NCBI GenBank assembly: GCA_013812065.1
Contig: JACCUC010000104.1
Coordinates: 1 to 5,014, forward strand
Reading direction: 5' to 3'
Source of the DNA: Thermoleophilaceae bacterium
GTDB lineage: Bacteria; Actinomycetota; Thermoleophilia; Solirubrobacterales; Thermoleophilaceae
DNA length: 5,014 nucleotides
Each line of letters starts with the position of its first letter. Position 1 is the stretch's first letter. The notes beneath the pieces were generated by a model, which saw only the letters and a program-made list of their open reading frames with translations, ran no database searches and was not told where the DNA came from. Of this stretch, positions 1-5,014 are shown in pieces. The position numbers and the translations under genes were made by a program.

Positions 1-187
1 CGGCGAGCAGCTCGGCGGCGAAGGCGCGCGCGGCGGTGCGCTTGCCCGTGCCCGCCGGCCCGTGGAAGAGGTAGGCGTGCGAGGGATCGGCCCCGCGTTC
101 GAGCGCGGCGCAGAGGACCATGCGCGCGTGCGGCTGCTCGGCGGTGCCGGGGAGCGGAGCGCCAGGCGTGGGGGCAACGCCGCTCAC
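1..187 (-). CDS. holB: DNA polymerase III delta' subunit, N-terminal part (cut by window edge)
   Basis: This is the N-terminal 62 residues of a clamp-loader AAA+ subunit; the rest lies beyond position 1. The motif HAYLFHGPAGTGKRTAARAF at residues 37-56 is typical of the DnaX/HolB family. Its P-loop is GPAGTGKRT (43-51), where Arg50 stands directly after the lysine instead of Ser/Thr. That slightly degenerate Walker A favours delta' over the ATPase DnaX. Delta' is part of the complex that loads the beta sliding clamp at the replication fork. The start is GTG at 187-185, which overlaps the tmk TGA stop at 186-184 (GTGA) and implies translational coupling. An in-frame ATG at 121-119 (residue 23) is a less likely start, because it would leave the family's usual leading segment very short. 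The tmk-holB order is common in actinobacteria and supports the call. The main alternative is another DnaX-like AAA+ protein, since the discriminating C-terminal part is not visible. Confidence 0.84.
   Translation of the reverse strand, partial: MSGVAPTPGAPLPGTAEQPHARMVLCAALERGADPSHAYLFHGPAGTGKRTAARAFAAELLA
184..187 (-). other. GTGA stop/start overlap joining tmk and holB
   Basis: Read on the minus strand, the TGA stop of tmk (186-184) and the GTG start of holB (187-185) share the tetranucleotide GTGA. Such overlaps normally allow terminating ribosomes to reinitiate on the next gene, which supports co-transcription and settles the choice of the holB start. Confidence 0.8.
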
Positions 188-795
188 GCCGGCGTCCCCG
201 CGAGCGCGCTTTGAACCTCCGCGAGTACGTCGGCGTGGACCTCCTCGGCCGGGCGGTCGGCGTCGATCCGCCGCCAGCGCTCGGGCTCGGCCTCGGCCAG
301 GCGCTCGTAGGCGGCGAGCACGGCGTCCTGGAGCGCCCGGCCCTCGGACTCGAAGCGGTCGACCTCTCCGGCGCGGGCCGCCGCAGCACCCGCCTCGACC
401 CCGAGCAGGAAGGTCAGGTCGGGCTCGAGGCCGCCGGTGGCGAAGCGATTGACCGCCGCGACCTCCTCGACCCCGAGGCCGCGCCCCGCGCCCTGGTAGG
501 CGAGCGAGGAGTCGAGGTAGCGATCCGAGGCGACGACCCGCCCCGCCTCGAGCGCCGGCCGGATCACGCTCGCGACGAGCTCCGCCCGCGCCGCCGCGAA
601 CAGGAGCGCCTCGGCTTCGGGACCGACCTCGACCTCAGGGTCCTTGACGAGCTCGCGCACTCGCTCCCCGACCGCCGTCCCCCCCGGCTCGCGCACCGCG
701 ATCGCCTCGTCGCCGAGCGCCTCGGCCAGAAGCCGCGCCTGGGTCGTCTTGCCGGCACGGTCGATGCCCTCGAAGGTGACGAAGAGGCCGCCCAT
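184..795 (-). CDS. tmk: Thymidylate kinase (dTMP kinase)
   Basis: The 203-residue cytosolic protein is of normal length for bacterial dTMP kinase, which phosphorylates dTMP to dTDP with ATP. Visible motifs, in order: FEGIDRAGKTTQ with the P-loop at residues 10-18; REPGGT at 35-40 (substrate binding, bacterial form); LLFAAARAE at 64-72; DRYLDSSLAYQG at 91-102 (the DR(Y/H) motif); RFATGGLEPDLTFLL at 117-131; and the LID segment with EVDRFE at 144-149. An arginine (R13) stands in the P-loop where E. coli-type enzymes have glycine, a trait of type I (eukaryote-like) kinases; the LID is correspondingly poor in arginine. The start is ATG at 795-793, directly before the conserved GLFVTFEG strand. 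No Shine-Dalgarno sequence is visible, but TAGCTT lies 7 nt upstream, so the mRNA may be leaderless. The open frame extends further upstream only because of high GC. The stop overlaps the holB start by four bases, so the two genes are probably one operon. Confidence 0.96.
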   Translation of the reverse strand: MGGLFVTFEGIDRAGKTTQARLLAEALGDEAIAVREPGGTAVGERVRELVKDPEVEVGPEAEALLFAAARAELVASVIRPALEAGRVVASDRYLDSSLAYQGAGRGLGVEEVAAVNRFATGGLEPDLTFLLGVEAGAAAARAGEVDRFESEGRALQDAVLAAYERLAEAEPERWRRIDADRPAEEVHADVLAEVQSALAGTPA

Positions 796-802
796 CCCGG
801 CG

Positions 803-808
803 AAGCTA
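803..808 (-). promoter_or_regulatory. Possible -10 box of a leaderless tmk promoter
   Basis: On the minus strand TAGCTT fits the actinobacterial -10 pattern TANNNT and is followed by exactly seven bases and then the tmk ATG. In leaderless actinobacterial genes the -10 box sits at about this distance, so that transcription begins at the start codon. No recognisable -35 box lies 16-19 bp upstream, and no Shine-Dalgarno sequence precedes the ATG. The spacing supports the call, but a six-base degenerate motif can arise by chance. Confidence 0.4.
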
Positions 809-849
809 CCAGCGCAGGCAGCGGCGCTCGGGCGGCTCGGGGGCGGCCG

Positions 850-855
850 TATGAT
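850..855 (+). promoter_or_regulatory. Possible -10 box of a (near-)leaderless epimerase promoter
   Basis: TATGAT matches the -10 consensus TATAAT in five of six positions and ends ten bases before the preferred epimerase ATG at 866. Transcription would start about 862-866, giving little or no leader. The box contains the upstream in-frame ATG at 851, so a transcript from here could not use that codon. No clear -35 element is visible in the G-rich DNA upstream. Confidence 0.35.
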
Positions 856-865
856 CCCGCCGCTC

Positions 866-1792
866 ATGCGCGCCCTCGTCACCGGCGGAGCCGGCTTCAT
901 CGGCTCGAACCTCGTCGACGCCCTGCTCGCCCGCGGCGACGAGGTGACGGTGCTCGACGACCTGTCGACCGGCCGGCTCGCCAACGTCGAGGAGGCCCGC
1001 GGCCGGGGGGTCGATCTCGTCGAGGAGGACATCCGCGACGCGGCCGCGGTGGCGAAGCTCTTCGAGCGCGTGCGCCCAGACGTCGTCTTCCACCTCGCGG
1101 CCCAGATCGACGTGCGGCGCTCGGTCGCCGACCCGGTCTTCGACGTGCGCATCAACGTCGAGGGGACGATCAACGTGCTCGAGGCGGCGCGCGGCGCGGA
1201 CGTGGCTCGCTTCGTCAACACATCGACCGGCGGGGCGATCTACGGCGAGGGCCGCATCCTCCCCGCCGCCGAGGACCACCCGGTCGCGCCGGAGGCCGGA
1301 TACGGCCAGTCGAAGTTCGCCGCCGAGGGCTACTGCGAGCTGTACGCGCGCCTGCATGGCCTCTCGACGGTCTCGCTGCGCTACGGAAACGTCTTCGGCC
1401 CGCGCCAGGACCCGCTCGGCGAGGCGGGCGTGATCGCCATCTTCTGCGGACGCCTGCTCGAGGACCGTCGCCCGACGATCTTCGGCGACGGTCGCCAGAC
1501 GCGCGACTACGTCTACGTCGGCGACGTCGTCGAGGCCAACCTCGCCGCCGCCGCCACGAGCCTCGACGGGCCGATCAACGTCGGCCGGGGCGAGCCGGTG
1601 TCGGTGCTCGACCTCGTCGCCGCACTCAGCCGCCTCGAGGGCCGCGACCTCGACCCGGAGTTCGCAGCGCTGCGACCGGGGGAGGTCCAGGACATCCACC
1701 TCGACCCCACACGCGCCCGGGCGGAGCTCGACTGGTGGGCTCAGGTGGGGCTCGACGAGGGGCTCGAGCGGACGCTCGCGTCGCTGCGGTAG
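866..1792 (+). CDS. galE: NAD-dependent sugar-nucleotide epimerase, UDP-glucose 4-epimerase type
   Basis: The 308-residue protein is an extended short-chain dehydrogenase/reductase with a complete fold. The Rossmann motif TGGAGFIGS is at residues 6-14, and Asp31 ends the second strand (VTVLDDLSTG), as expected for NAD binding. FHLAAQIDVRRSV follows at 75-87 and NVEGTINVLEAA at 97-108. The catalytic Ser/Thr region TSTGGAIYG is at 119-127, and the YxxxK pair is Tyr146/Lys150 (YGQSK). LRYGNVFGPR is at 171-180 and the substrate-side segment FGDGRQTRDYVYVGDVVEAN at 206-225. The TDE triad of RmlB-type 4,6-dehydratases is absent, so epimerisation (probably UDP-glucose/UDP-galactose for surface glycans) is the better call; the exact sugar is inferred. 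The start is ATG 866 (MRALVTGGAG), the usual family N-terminus. ATG 851 would add five residues and has only a poor G-rich SD-like stretch before it. The gene is divergent from tmk and convergent with the GYD gene across 34 bp. Confidence 0.92.
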   Translation: MRALVTGGAGFIGSNLVDALLARGDEVTVLDDLSTGRLANVEEARGRGVDLVEEDIRDAAAVAKLFERVRPDVVFHLAAQIDVRRSVADPVFDVRINVEGTINVLEAARGADVARFVNTSTGGAIYGEGRILPAAEDHPVAPEAGYGQSKFAAEGYCELYARLHGLSTVSLRYGNVFGPRQDPLGEAGVIAIFCGRLLEDRRPTIFGDGRQTRDYVYVGDVVEANLAAAATSLDGPINVGRGEPVSVLDLVAALSRLEGRDLDPEFAALRPGEVQDIHLDPTRARAELDWWAQVGLDEGLERTLASLR

Positions 1793-1826
1793 CGGCTCCG
1801 AGATCGTCGATCCGGCGCGCGAGCCC

Positions 1827-2153
1827 CTATCGGCCGGGCGCTTGGTACTGGACTTGCCCGGCCTTGCGCAGGGCATCCATCGTTTCGTCGACGGTCAGGA
1901 GGACCGTCGTTTCGAGCGAGCTGAGCGCACCCCCGCCACCGATCGCCAAAGCCACCGCGGCCATGGACACGTTGTCGGGGGCCTCCCATAGGTTGTAGCC
2001 GTCGTGTGCGCCGAAGGCGTACCAGAACCCGTGGAGCTTCCCACCGACCGACTCGATGTACGACTGAGCGGCCTTCCTGCGGTCCTCTGGGTTGCCGATC
2101 AGCCTGGCCCAGGTCTCCGGCGTGTAGCTGAACCTCGATAGATAGAGCGGCAT
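1827..2153 (-). CDS. GYD-domain protein of unknown function
   Basis: The 108-residue soluble protein matches the GYD family (a small ferredoxin-like alpha/beta domain, usually about 95-105 residues). Its function is not established. Family signatures are the opening strand MPLYLSRFSYTPETW, the helix ending in ESVGGKLHGFWYAFGAHDGY (residues 34-53), the strand LWEAPDNVSMAAVALAI (55-71), and the closing TTVLLTVDETMDALRKAG (82-99). The name-giving tripeptide appears as His-Asp-Gly-Tyr at 50-53 rather than Gly-Tyr-Asp. There is no signal peptide, membrane segment or metal-binding cysteine. The ATG at 2153-2151 is preceded by a strong purine-rich ribosome binding site, which fixes the start. The gene stands alone, facing the epimerase at its 3' end and divergent from nrdJ across 394 bp, so its context gives no functional hint. 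The family call is fairly sure; the role is not. Confidence 0.85.
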   Translation of the reverse strand: MPLYLSRFSYTPETWARLIGNPEDRRKAAQSYIESVGGKLHGFWYAFGAHDGYNLWEAPDNVSMAAVALAIGGGGALSSLETTVLLTVDETMDALRKAGQVQYQAPGR

Positions 2154-2156
2154 CGT

Positions 2157-2164
2157 CCCTCCCT
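2157..2164 (-). promoter_or_regulatory. Strong ribosome binding site of the GYD gene
   Basis: Reading towards the gene, AGGGAGGG ends three bases before the ATG; the GGAGG core within it leaves four. It sets the start at 2153 and contrasts with tmk and the epimerase, which lack any such site. Confidence 0.75.
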
Positions 2165-2203
2165 CTCGTTCGCCGACCCGCGCGAGTCGACATTAGGCGT
2201 GGA

Positions 2204-2230
2204 AGTATGACCCCCGCACGACCGTGTCGA
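2204..2230 (-). promoter_or_regulatory. Weak candidate promoter for the GYD gene
   Basis: On the minus strand, TCGACA (2230-2225, one mismatch to TTGACA) is followed after 15 bp by CATACT (2209-2204, similar to TATACT). The spacer is shorter than the usual 16-18 bp, so this is tentative. Transcription would start roughly 45 bp before the ATG. The -35 element lies inside nested inverted repeats (2214-2251), which could be an operator. Confidence 0.25.
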
Positions 2231-2251
2231 CGGCCGACCACCCGCGTGCGG
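2214..2251. repeat. Nested inverted repeat upstream of the GYD gene
   Basis: The outer arms CCGCACG (2214-2220) and CGTGCGG (2245-2251) are perfectly complementary over 7 bp. Inside them CCGT (2222-2225) and ACGG (2230-2233) form a second, smaller repeat around GTCG. It overlaps the candidate GYD promoter, so a repressor site is possible, but arms this short arise easily in GC-rich DNA. Confidence 0.35.
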
Positions 2252-2407
2252 CACACGCCCTGCCGGGCGGCAGCCGGTCGTAGTCGGTCACAGCCCGTTG
2301 CTCGGGTCCGAACTGCATGCTCTGGCCGGTAGTTCGTAATCGCGAGATCGCGCGCTGAGCGGGGTTTTTCGCGGTCGCATGGACCGAGTATTCGCCCCCA
2401 GACCCGG

Positions 2408-2413
2408 TAGAAT
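2408..2413 (+). promoter_or_regulatory. Possible -10 box of the nrdJ promoter
   Basis: TAGAAT matches TATAAT in five of six positions and fits the actinobacterial TANNNT form. No good -35 hexamer sits 16-19 bp upstream; the nearest sequence, around 2380-2390, is poor. If used, the transcript would begin near 2420 and carry a leader of about 125 nt that includes the inverted repeat at 2471-2492. Confidence 0.35.
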
Positions 2414-2470
2414 GGGTGCACCAGCGGCGCGTCTAGCGGTTAGCTCACGGAGGCCCTCGATCCGTCCGAC

Positions 2471-2492
2471 GGCTGACCGATGATGGTCAGCC
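2471..2492 (+). repeat. Perfect inverted repeat in the nrdJ leader (hairpin or operator)
   Basis: GGCTGACC (2471-2478) and GGTCAGCC (2485-2492) are exact reverse complements separated by GATGAT. In RNA this is a stable 8-bp hairpin with a six-base loop, 55 bases before the nrdJ ATG; in DNA it could bind a dimeric regulator. It is flanked by a weaker hairpin (ACGGA/TCCGT, 2447-2465) and by CGCC/GGCG (2493-2505). The set could be enclosed by GGGTG (2414-2418) pairing with CACCC (2516-2520). No T-run follows, so it is not a plain terminator. It matches no riboswitch class I know. Confidence 0.6.
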
Positions 2493-2538
2493 CGCCCCGA
2501 AGGCGACAGGGCAGACACCCACCAGCCGCGACCCTTCC

Positions 2539-2544
2539 GGAGGA
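2539..2544 (+). promoter_or_regulatory. nrdJ ribosome binding site
   Basis: GGAGGA lies three bases before the ATG (four bases after the GGAGG core) and decides the start at 2548. TTCC at 2535-2538 could pair with GGAA at 2542-2545 in a small hairpin that partly hides the site; that pairing is too short to be sure of. Confidence 0.85.
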
Positions 2545-2547
2545 ACC

Positions 2548-5014
2548 ATGCCGAGCCACACCGCCGCAGACAGCACCACCGCCCACACCGGTCCGGGTGT
2601 GAGGGTGGCGCGGCGCTTCACGGAGGCGGGCACCCATCCCTTCGACGCCGTCGCCTGGGAGCTGCGCGACGCCGTGATCGGCGATCCCGCCAGCCCGGCC
2701 TTCGAGCAGCGCGGGGTCGAGTTCCCGGCGACGTGGTCCCAGAACGCCACCAACATCGTCGCCCAGAAGTACTTCCGCGGCCAGCCGGGCTCGGCGGAGC
2801 GGGAGCGCTCGGTCAAGCAGATGATCGGGCGCGTTGCCGGACGGATCGCCGAGATGGGCCGCGACGGCGACTACTTCGCCTCGACCGACGACGCCGAAGC
2901 CTTCGAGGCCGAGCTCACGCACGTGCTGCTGCACCAGATGGCCGCGTTCAACTCGCCCGTGTGGTTCAACGTCGGCTGGAAGCCGCCGGGGGAGGAGCAG
3001 TGCTCGGCGTGCTACATCCTCTCCGTCGAGGACGAGATGCGCTCGATCCTCGAGTGGAACACCACGGAGGGGCTCATCTTCCGCGGCGGCTCCGGCTCGG
3101 GGATCAACCTCTCGAACATCCGCGGCTCGATGGAGCCGCTCTCGAAGGGTGGGACGGCGAGCGGGCCGGTCTCGTTCATGCGGGGGACCGACGCCTGGGC
3201 GGGCTCGATCAAGTCGGGTGGCGGGACGCGGCGGGCGGCCAAGATGGTCGTGCTCGACGTCGACCATCCCGACATCCTCGACTTCGTCTGGTGCAAGGCG
3301 CGCGAGGAGGAGAAGGCACTCGCCCTGCGCGAGGGCGGCTTCGACATGTCGATCGACGGCGAGGGATTCACCTCGATCCAGTACCAGAACGCCAACAACT
3401 CGGTGCGGGTGAGCGACGAGTTCATGCAACGCGCCGAGCGCGGCGAGGAGTGGGAGCTGATCGCGCGCACCACCGGGCGGCCGATCGAGGCCCTCGACGC
3501 GCGGGATGTGCTGCGGCAGATAGCGGATGCGGCATGGCGGTGTGCCGATCCAGGCGTGCAGTACGACACGACCTTCAACGACTGGCACACATGCCCTAAC
3601 TCCGGACGCATCAACGCGACTAATCCGTGCGCCGAGTATGCGCACGTAGACGACTCCGCCTGCAACCTCGCCTCCATCAACCTTATGAAGTTCCGGCGCG
3701 CGGACGGAACCGTCGACGTCGATACCTTCGAGCACACGGTCGACGTCATGCTGCTCGCCCAGGAGATCGTAGTCGGTCCCTCGAGCTACCCGACCGAGCA
3801 GATCGGTCGCAACGCCCGCGACTTCCGCCAGCTCGGGCTCGGCTACGCGAACCTCGGAGCTCTGCTCATGGCCAACGGGCTCCCCTACGACTCGGACGAG
3901 GGTCGGACGGTCGCAGCCGCCATCACTGCGCTCATGACCGGACGCGCGTATCGGCGCTCGGCCGAGGTCGCCGCGGCGATCGGCCCGTACGCCCGCTACG
4001 TCGAGAACCGCGAGCCCCACAACCACGTCATGCGCAAGCACCGCGACGCCGCCTACAAGATCCCCGAGGAGCTGGGCGACTCGGCGCTGATCGCCCGAGC
4101 GCGCCACACCTGGAACGAAGCCGTCGAGCTCGGCGAAGCCCACGGCTACCGCAACGCCCAGGCCACCGTGCTCGCTCCTACGGGGACGATCTCCTTCCTC
4201 ATGGATTGCGACACGACCGGAGTCGAGCCCGACTTCTCCCTCGTCAAGTTCAAGGAGCTCGTCGGCGGCGGTCACATGACGATCGTCAACCGAACGGTGC
4301 CGCTGGCGCTGCGTACGCTCGGCTACTCCGGCGAGCAGGTCGCCCAGATCGAGGCCCACATCAACGAGCACGGGACGATCGTCGGCGCCCCGGCGATCTC
4401 AACCGAGCACCTGCCCGTCTTCGACGTCGCGGTGGGCGAGCGGGCGATCTCGCACATGGGCCACATCCGCATGCTGGGAGCGGTCCAACCATTCATCAGC
4501 GGGTCGGTGAGCAAGACGATCAACATGCCGCAAGAGACCACGGTGGATGACATCGCCGATGCGTATCTGCAGGCCTGGCACCTCGGCGTCAAGGCCCTCG
4601 CCATCTACCGCGACGGATCGAAGACGGCCCAGGCGATGCGCACCGAGGCACATGACGCGGATGGCGCCGAGACGCCGGCGCCCGAGCCTACGCCGCCACC
4701 CGAGCCCAAGCCGTTCCGCCGCCGCATGCCGCGCGAGCGCCAGTCGATCACCCACAAGTTCTCGATCGGCGGTCACGAGGGCTACATCACCGCCGGCATG
4801 TACGACGACGGCTCCATCGGCGAGATCTTCCTGACCGACATCGGCAAGGAGGGCTCGACGCTGCGGGGAATGATGAACTCGTTCGCCACGGCGATCTCGA
4901 TCTCGCTCCAGTACGGCGTGCCGCTCGAGACCCTGGTGCGCAAGTTCTGTTACATGCGCTTCGACCCCGAGGGCATCACCAACAACCCGGAGATCCCCTT
5001 CGCCAAGTCGATGC
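2548..5014 (+). CDS. nrdJ: Adenosylcobalamin-dependent (class II) ribonucleotide reductase, 3' end missing
   Basis: The first 822 residues of a long class II reductase are present; it reduces ribonucleotides to deoxyribonucleotides with a coenzyme B12-generated thiyl radical and needs no oxygen. The N-terminal domain (about 14-150) contains FEQRGVEFPATWSQNATNIV at 52-71 and FNSPVWFNVGW at 134-144. The ten-stranded barrel follows. It carries redox cysteines Cys155 (CSACYILS) and Cys372 (ACNLASINL), the active-site triad of NPCAE (Asn359, radical Cys361, Glu363), and the phosphate-binding APTGTIS at 543-549. VGGGHMTIVN (572-581) and AVQPFISGSVSKTINMP (645-661) match Streptomyces-type NrdJ. No N-terminal ATP-cone is seen. 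A proline-rich linker (about 703-731) leads to the TSCPD domain (from about 733, ITHKFSIGG). The usual cysteine-rich zinc-like tail lies beyond the window. The start is ATG 2548, after GGAGGA. Codons ending in A/T are rare in 2701-3480 but several-fold commoner in 3481-3960, across the active site. Confidence 0.97.
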   Translation, partial: MPSHTAADSTTAHTGPGVRVARRFTEAGTHPFDAVAWELRDAVIGDPASPAFEQRGVEFPATWSQNATNIVAQKYFRGQPGSAERERSVKQMIGRVAGRIAEMGRDGDYFASTDDAEAFEAELTHVLLHQMAAFNSPVWFNVGWKPPGEEQCSACYILSVEDEMRSILEWNTTEGLIFRGGSGSGINLSNIRGSMEPLSKGGTASGPVSFMRGTDAWAGSIKSGGGTRRAAKMVVLDVDHPDILDFVWCKAREEEKALALREGGFDMSIDGEGFTSIQYQNANNSVRVSDEFMQRAERGEEWELIARTTGRPIEALDARDVLRQIADAAWRCADPGVQYDTTFNDWHTCPNSGRINATNPCAEYAHVDDSACNLASINLMKFRRADGTVDVDTFEHTVDVMLLAQEIVVGPSSYPTEQIGRNARDFRQLGLGYANLGALLMANGLPYDSDEGRTVAAAITALMTGRAYRRSAEVAAAIGPYARYVENREPHNHVMRKHRDAAYKIPEELGDSALIARARHTWNEAVELGEAHGYRNAQATVLAPTGTISFLMDCDTTGVEPDFSLVKFKELVGGGHMTIVNRTVPLALRTLGYSGEQVAQIEAHINEHGTIVGAPAISTEHLPVFDVAVGERAISHMGHIRMLGAVQPFISGSVSKTINMPQETTVDDIADAYLQAWHLGVKALAIYRDGSKTAQAMRTEAHDADGAETPAPEPTPPPEPKPFRRRMPRERQSITHKFSIGGHEGYITAGMYDDGSIGEIFLTDIGKEGSTLRGMMNSFATAISISLQYGVPLETLVRKFCYMRFDPEGITNNPEIPFAKSM
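4654..4740 (+). other. Proline-rich linker between NrdJ barrel and TSCPD domain
   Basis: Residues about 703-731 of NrdJ change from an acidic/alanine stretch to a Pro/Glu-rich run (TPAPEPTPPPEPKP) and then to a basic cluster (FRRRMPRER). The composition suggests a flexible, extended tether. The Streptomyces enzyme as I recall it also has a variable charged linker at this place. Confidence 0.7.

Larger units (their letters stand above)
2154..2547. other. Non-coding divergent region between the GYD gene and nrdJ
   Basis: These 394 bp separate two outward-facing genes. No frame here gives a recognisable protein; the open minus-strand frames read as arginine/serine-rich nonsense. The left part carries the GYD ribosome binding site, a weak promoter, and an inverted repeat with 7-bp arms (CCGCACG 2214-2220, CGTGCGG 2245-2251). 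The middle has an inverted repeat (CGCGA/TCGCG, 2341-2352) and a run of four G and five T (2361-2369) without a proper terminator stem. The right part has a -10-like box and a probable structured nrdJ leader. I could not find the conserved B12 box of a cobalamin riboswitch, nor the AT-rich NrdR boxes often seen before ribonucleotide reductase genes. Confidence 0.7.

Noticed and set aside
1794..1825. GGCTC...GAGCC and GATC-GTC-GATC repeats between the convergent genes as a bidirectional terminator.
   Set aside because: The stems are 5 and 4 bp and no T-run follows on either strand, so a factor-independent terminator is not supported.
806..1876. A 356-codon minus-strand frame opposite the epimerase.
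   Set aside because: It is antisense to a gene with complete catalytic motifs, and its composition (Asp/Val/Glu/Arg-rich) is typical of shadow frames.
211..1998. A 595-codon plus-strand frame opposite tmk and through the epimerase in another frame.
   Set aside because: Its product is Arg/Pro/Gly-rich without motifs and crosses three well-supported genes; it is a GC-rich shadow.
2341..2369. Terminator-like sequence: CGCGA/TCGCG repeat followed by GGGGTTTTT.
   Set aside because: The T-run is not directly preceded by a stable stem, and no plus-strand gene ends upstream that would need it.
2424..2492. tRNA-like stretch: GCGTCTAGCGGTTAG resembles the D-arm of tRNA-Glu.
   Set aside because: The matching half of the D-stem, a proper anticodon arm and the GGTTCGAATCC-type T-arm are all missing, and the ends do not form a 7-bp acceptor stem. 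At most it is chance or a decayed remnant.
2400..2547. Cobalamin riboswitch or NrdR boxes before nrdJ.
   Set aside because: Neither the B12 box (AGCCAGGAGACCTGCC-like) nor AT-rich ACA-TATAT-type NrdR boxes can be found by eye. The leader may still be structured, but not as a known class I can name.
2440..4371. A 643-codon open frame on the minus strand opposite nrdJ.
   Set aside because: It is an antisense shadow caused by high GC3. Its protein has no family features, while the plus strand encodes an unmistakable NrdJ.

Overview
The window is GC-rich (roughly 70%) bacterial chromosome with strong G/C bias at third codon positions. The NrdJ protein resembles the long Streptomyces-type class II enzyme. 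The tmk-holB pair is arranged as in many Actinomycetota, and -10-like TANNNT boxes sit immediately before start codons. I infer a high-GC actinobacterium, possibly of the Thermoleophilia type. This rests on remembered family sequences, not on a search.

Layout: (1) 1-795, minus strand, is a two-gene replication/nucleotide unit. tmk (thymidylate kinase) is followed by holB (DNA polymerase III delta' subunit), which runs off the left edge. The holB GTG start overlaps the tmk stop in a GTGA. (2) 796-865 is a 70-bp divergent gap holding two outward-facing -10-like boxes. (3) 866-1792, plus strand, is a complete NAD-dependent sugar-nucleotide epimerase of the GalE type. (4) 1827-2153, minus strand, is a small GYD-domain protein convergent with the epimerase. 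(5) 2154-2547 is a 394-bp non-coding divergent region with inverted repeats and a probable nrdJ leader. (6) 2548-5014, plus strand, is the first 822 codons of an adenosylcobalamin-dependent ribonucleotide reductase (nrdJ), cut by the right edge.

Functional theme: NrdJ makes deoxyribonucleotides, Tmk converts dTMP to dTDP on the way to dTTP, and the delta' subunit belongs to the clamp loader of the replicative polymerase. Three of the five genes therefore serve DNA precursor supply and replication, although nrdJ is in a separate, opposite-strand unit. The epimerase (cell-surface sugar metabolism) and the GYD protein (function unknown) have no evident link to this theme.

I see no mobile element, CRISPR array, intact RNA gene or clearly new multi-gene system; this is mostly housekeeping DNA. 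The points most worth a second look are a sharp codon-usage change inside nrdJ around its active site, an arginine in the Tmk P-loop, the probably leaderless tmk/galE divergent promoters, and a perfect 8-bp-arm inverted repeat in the nrdJ leader.
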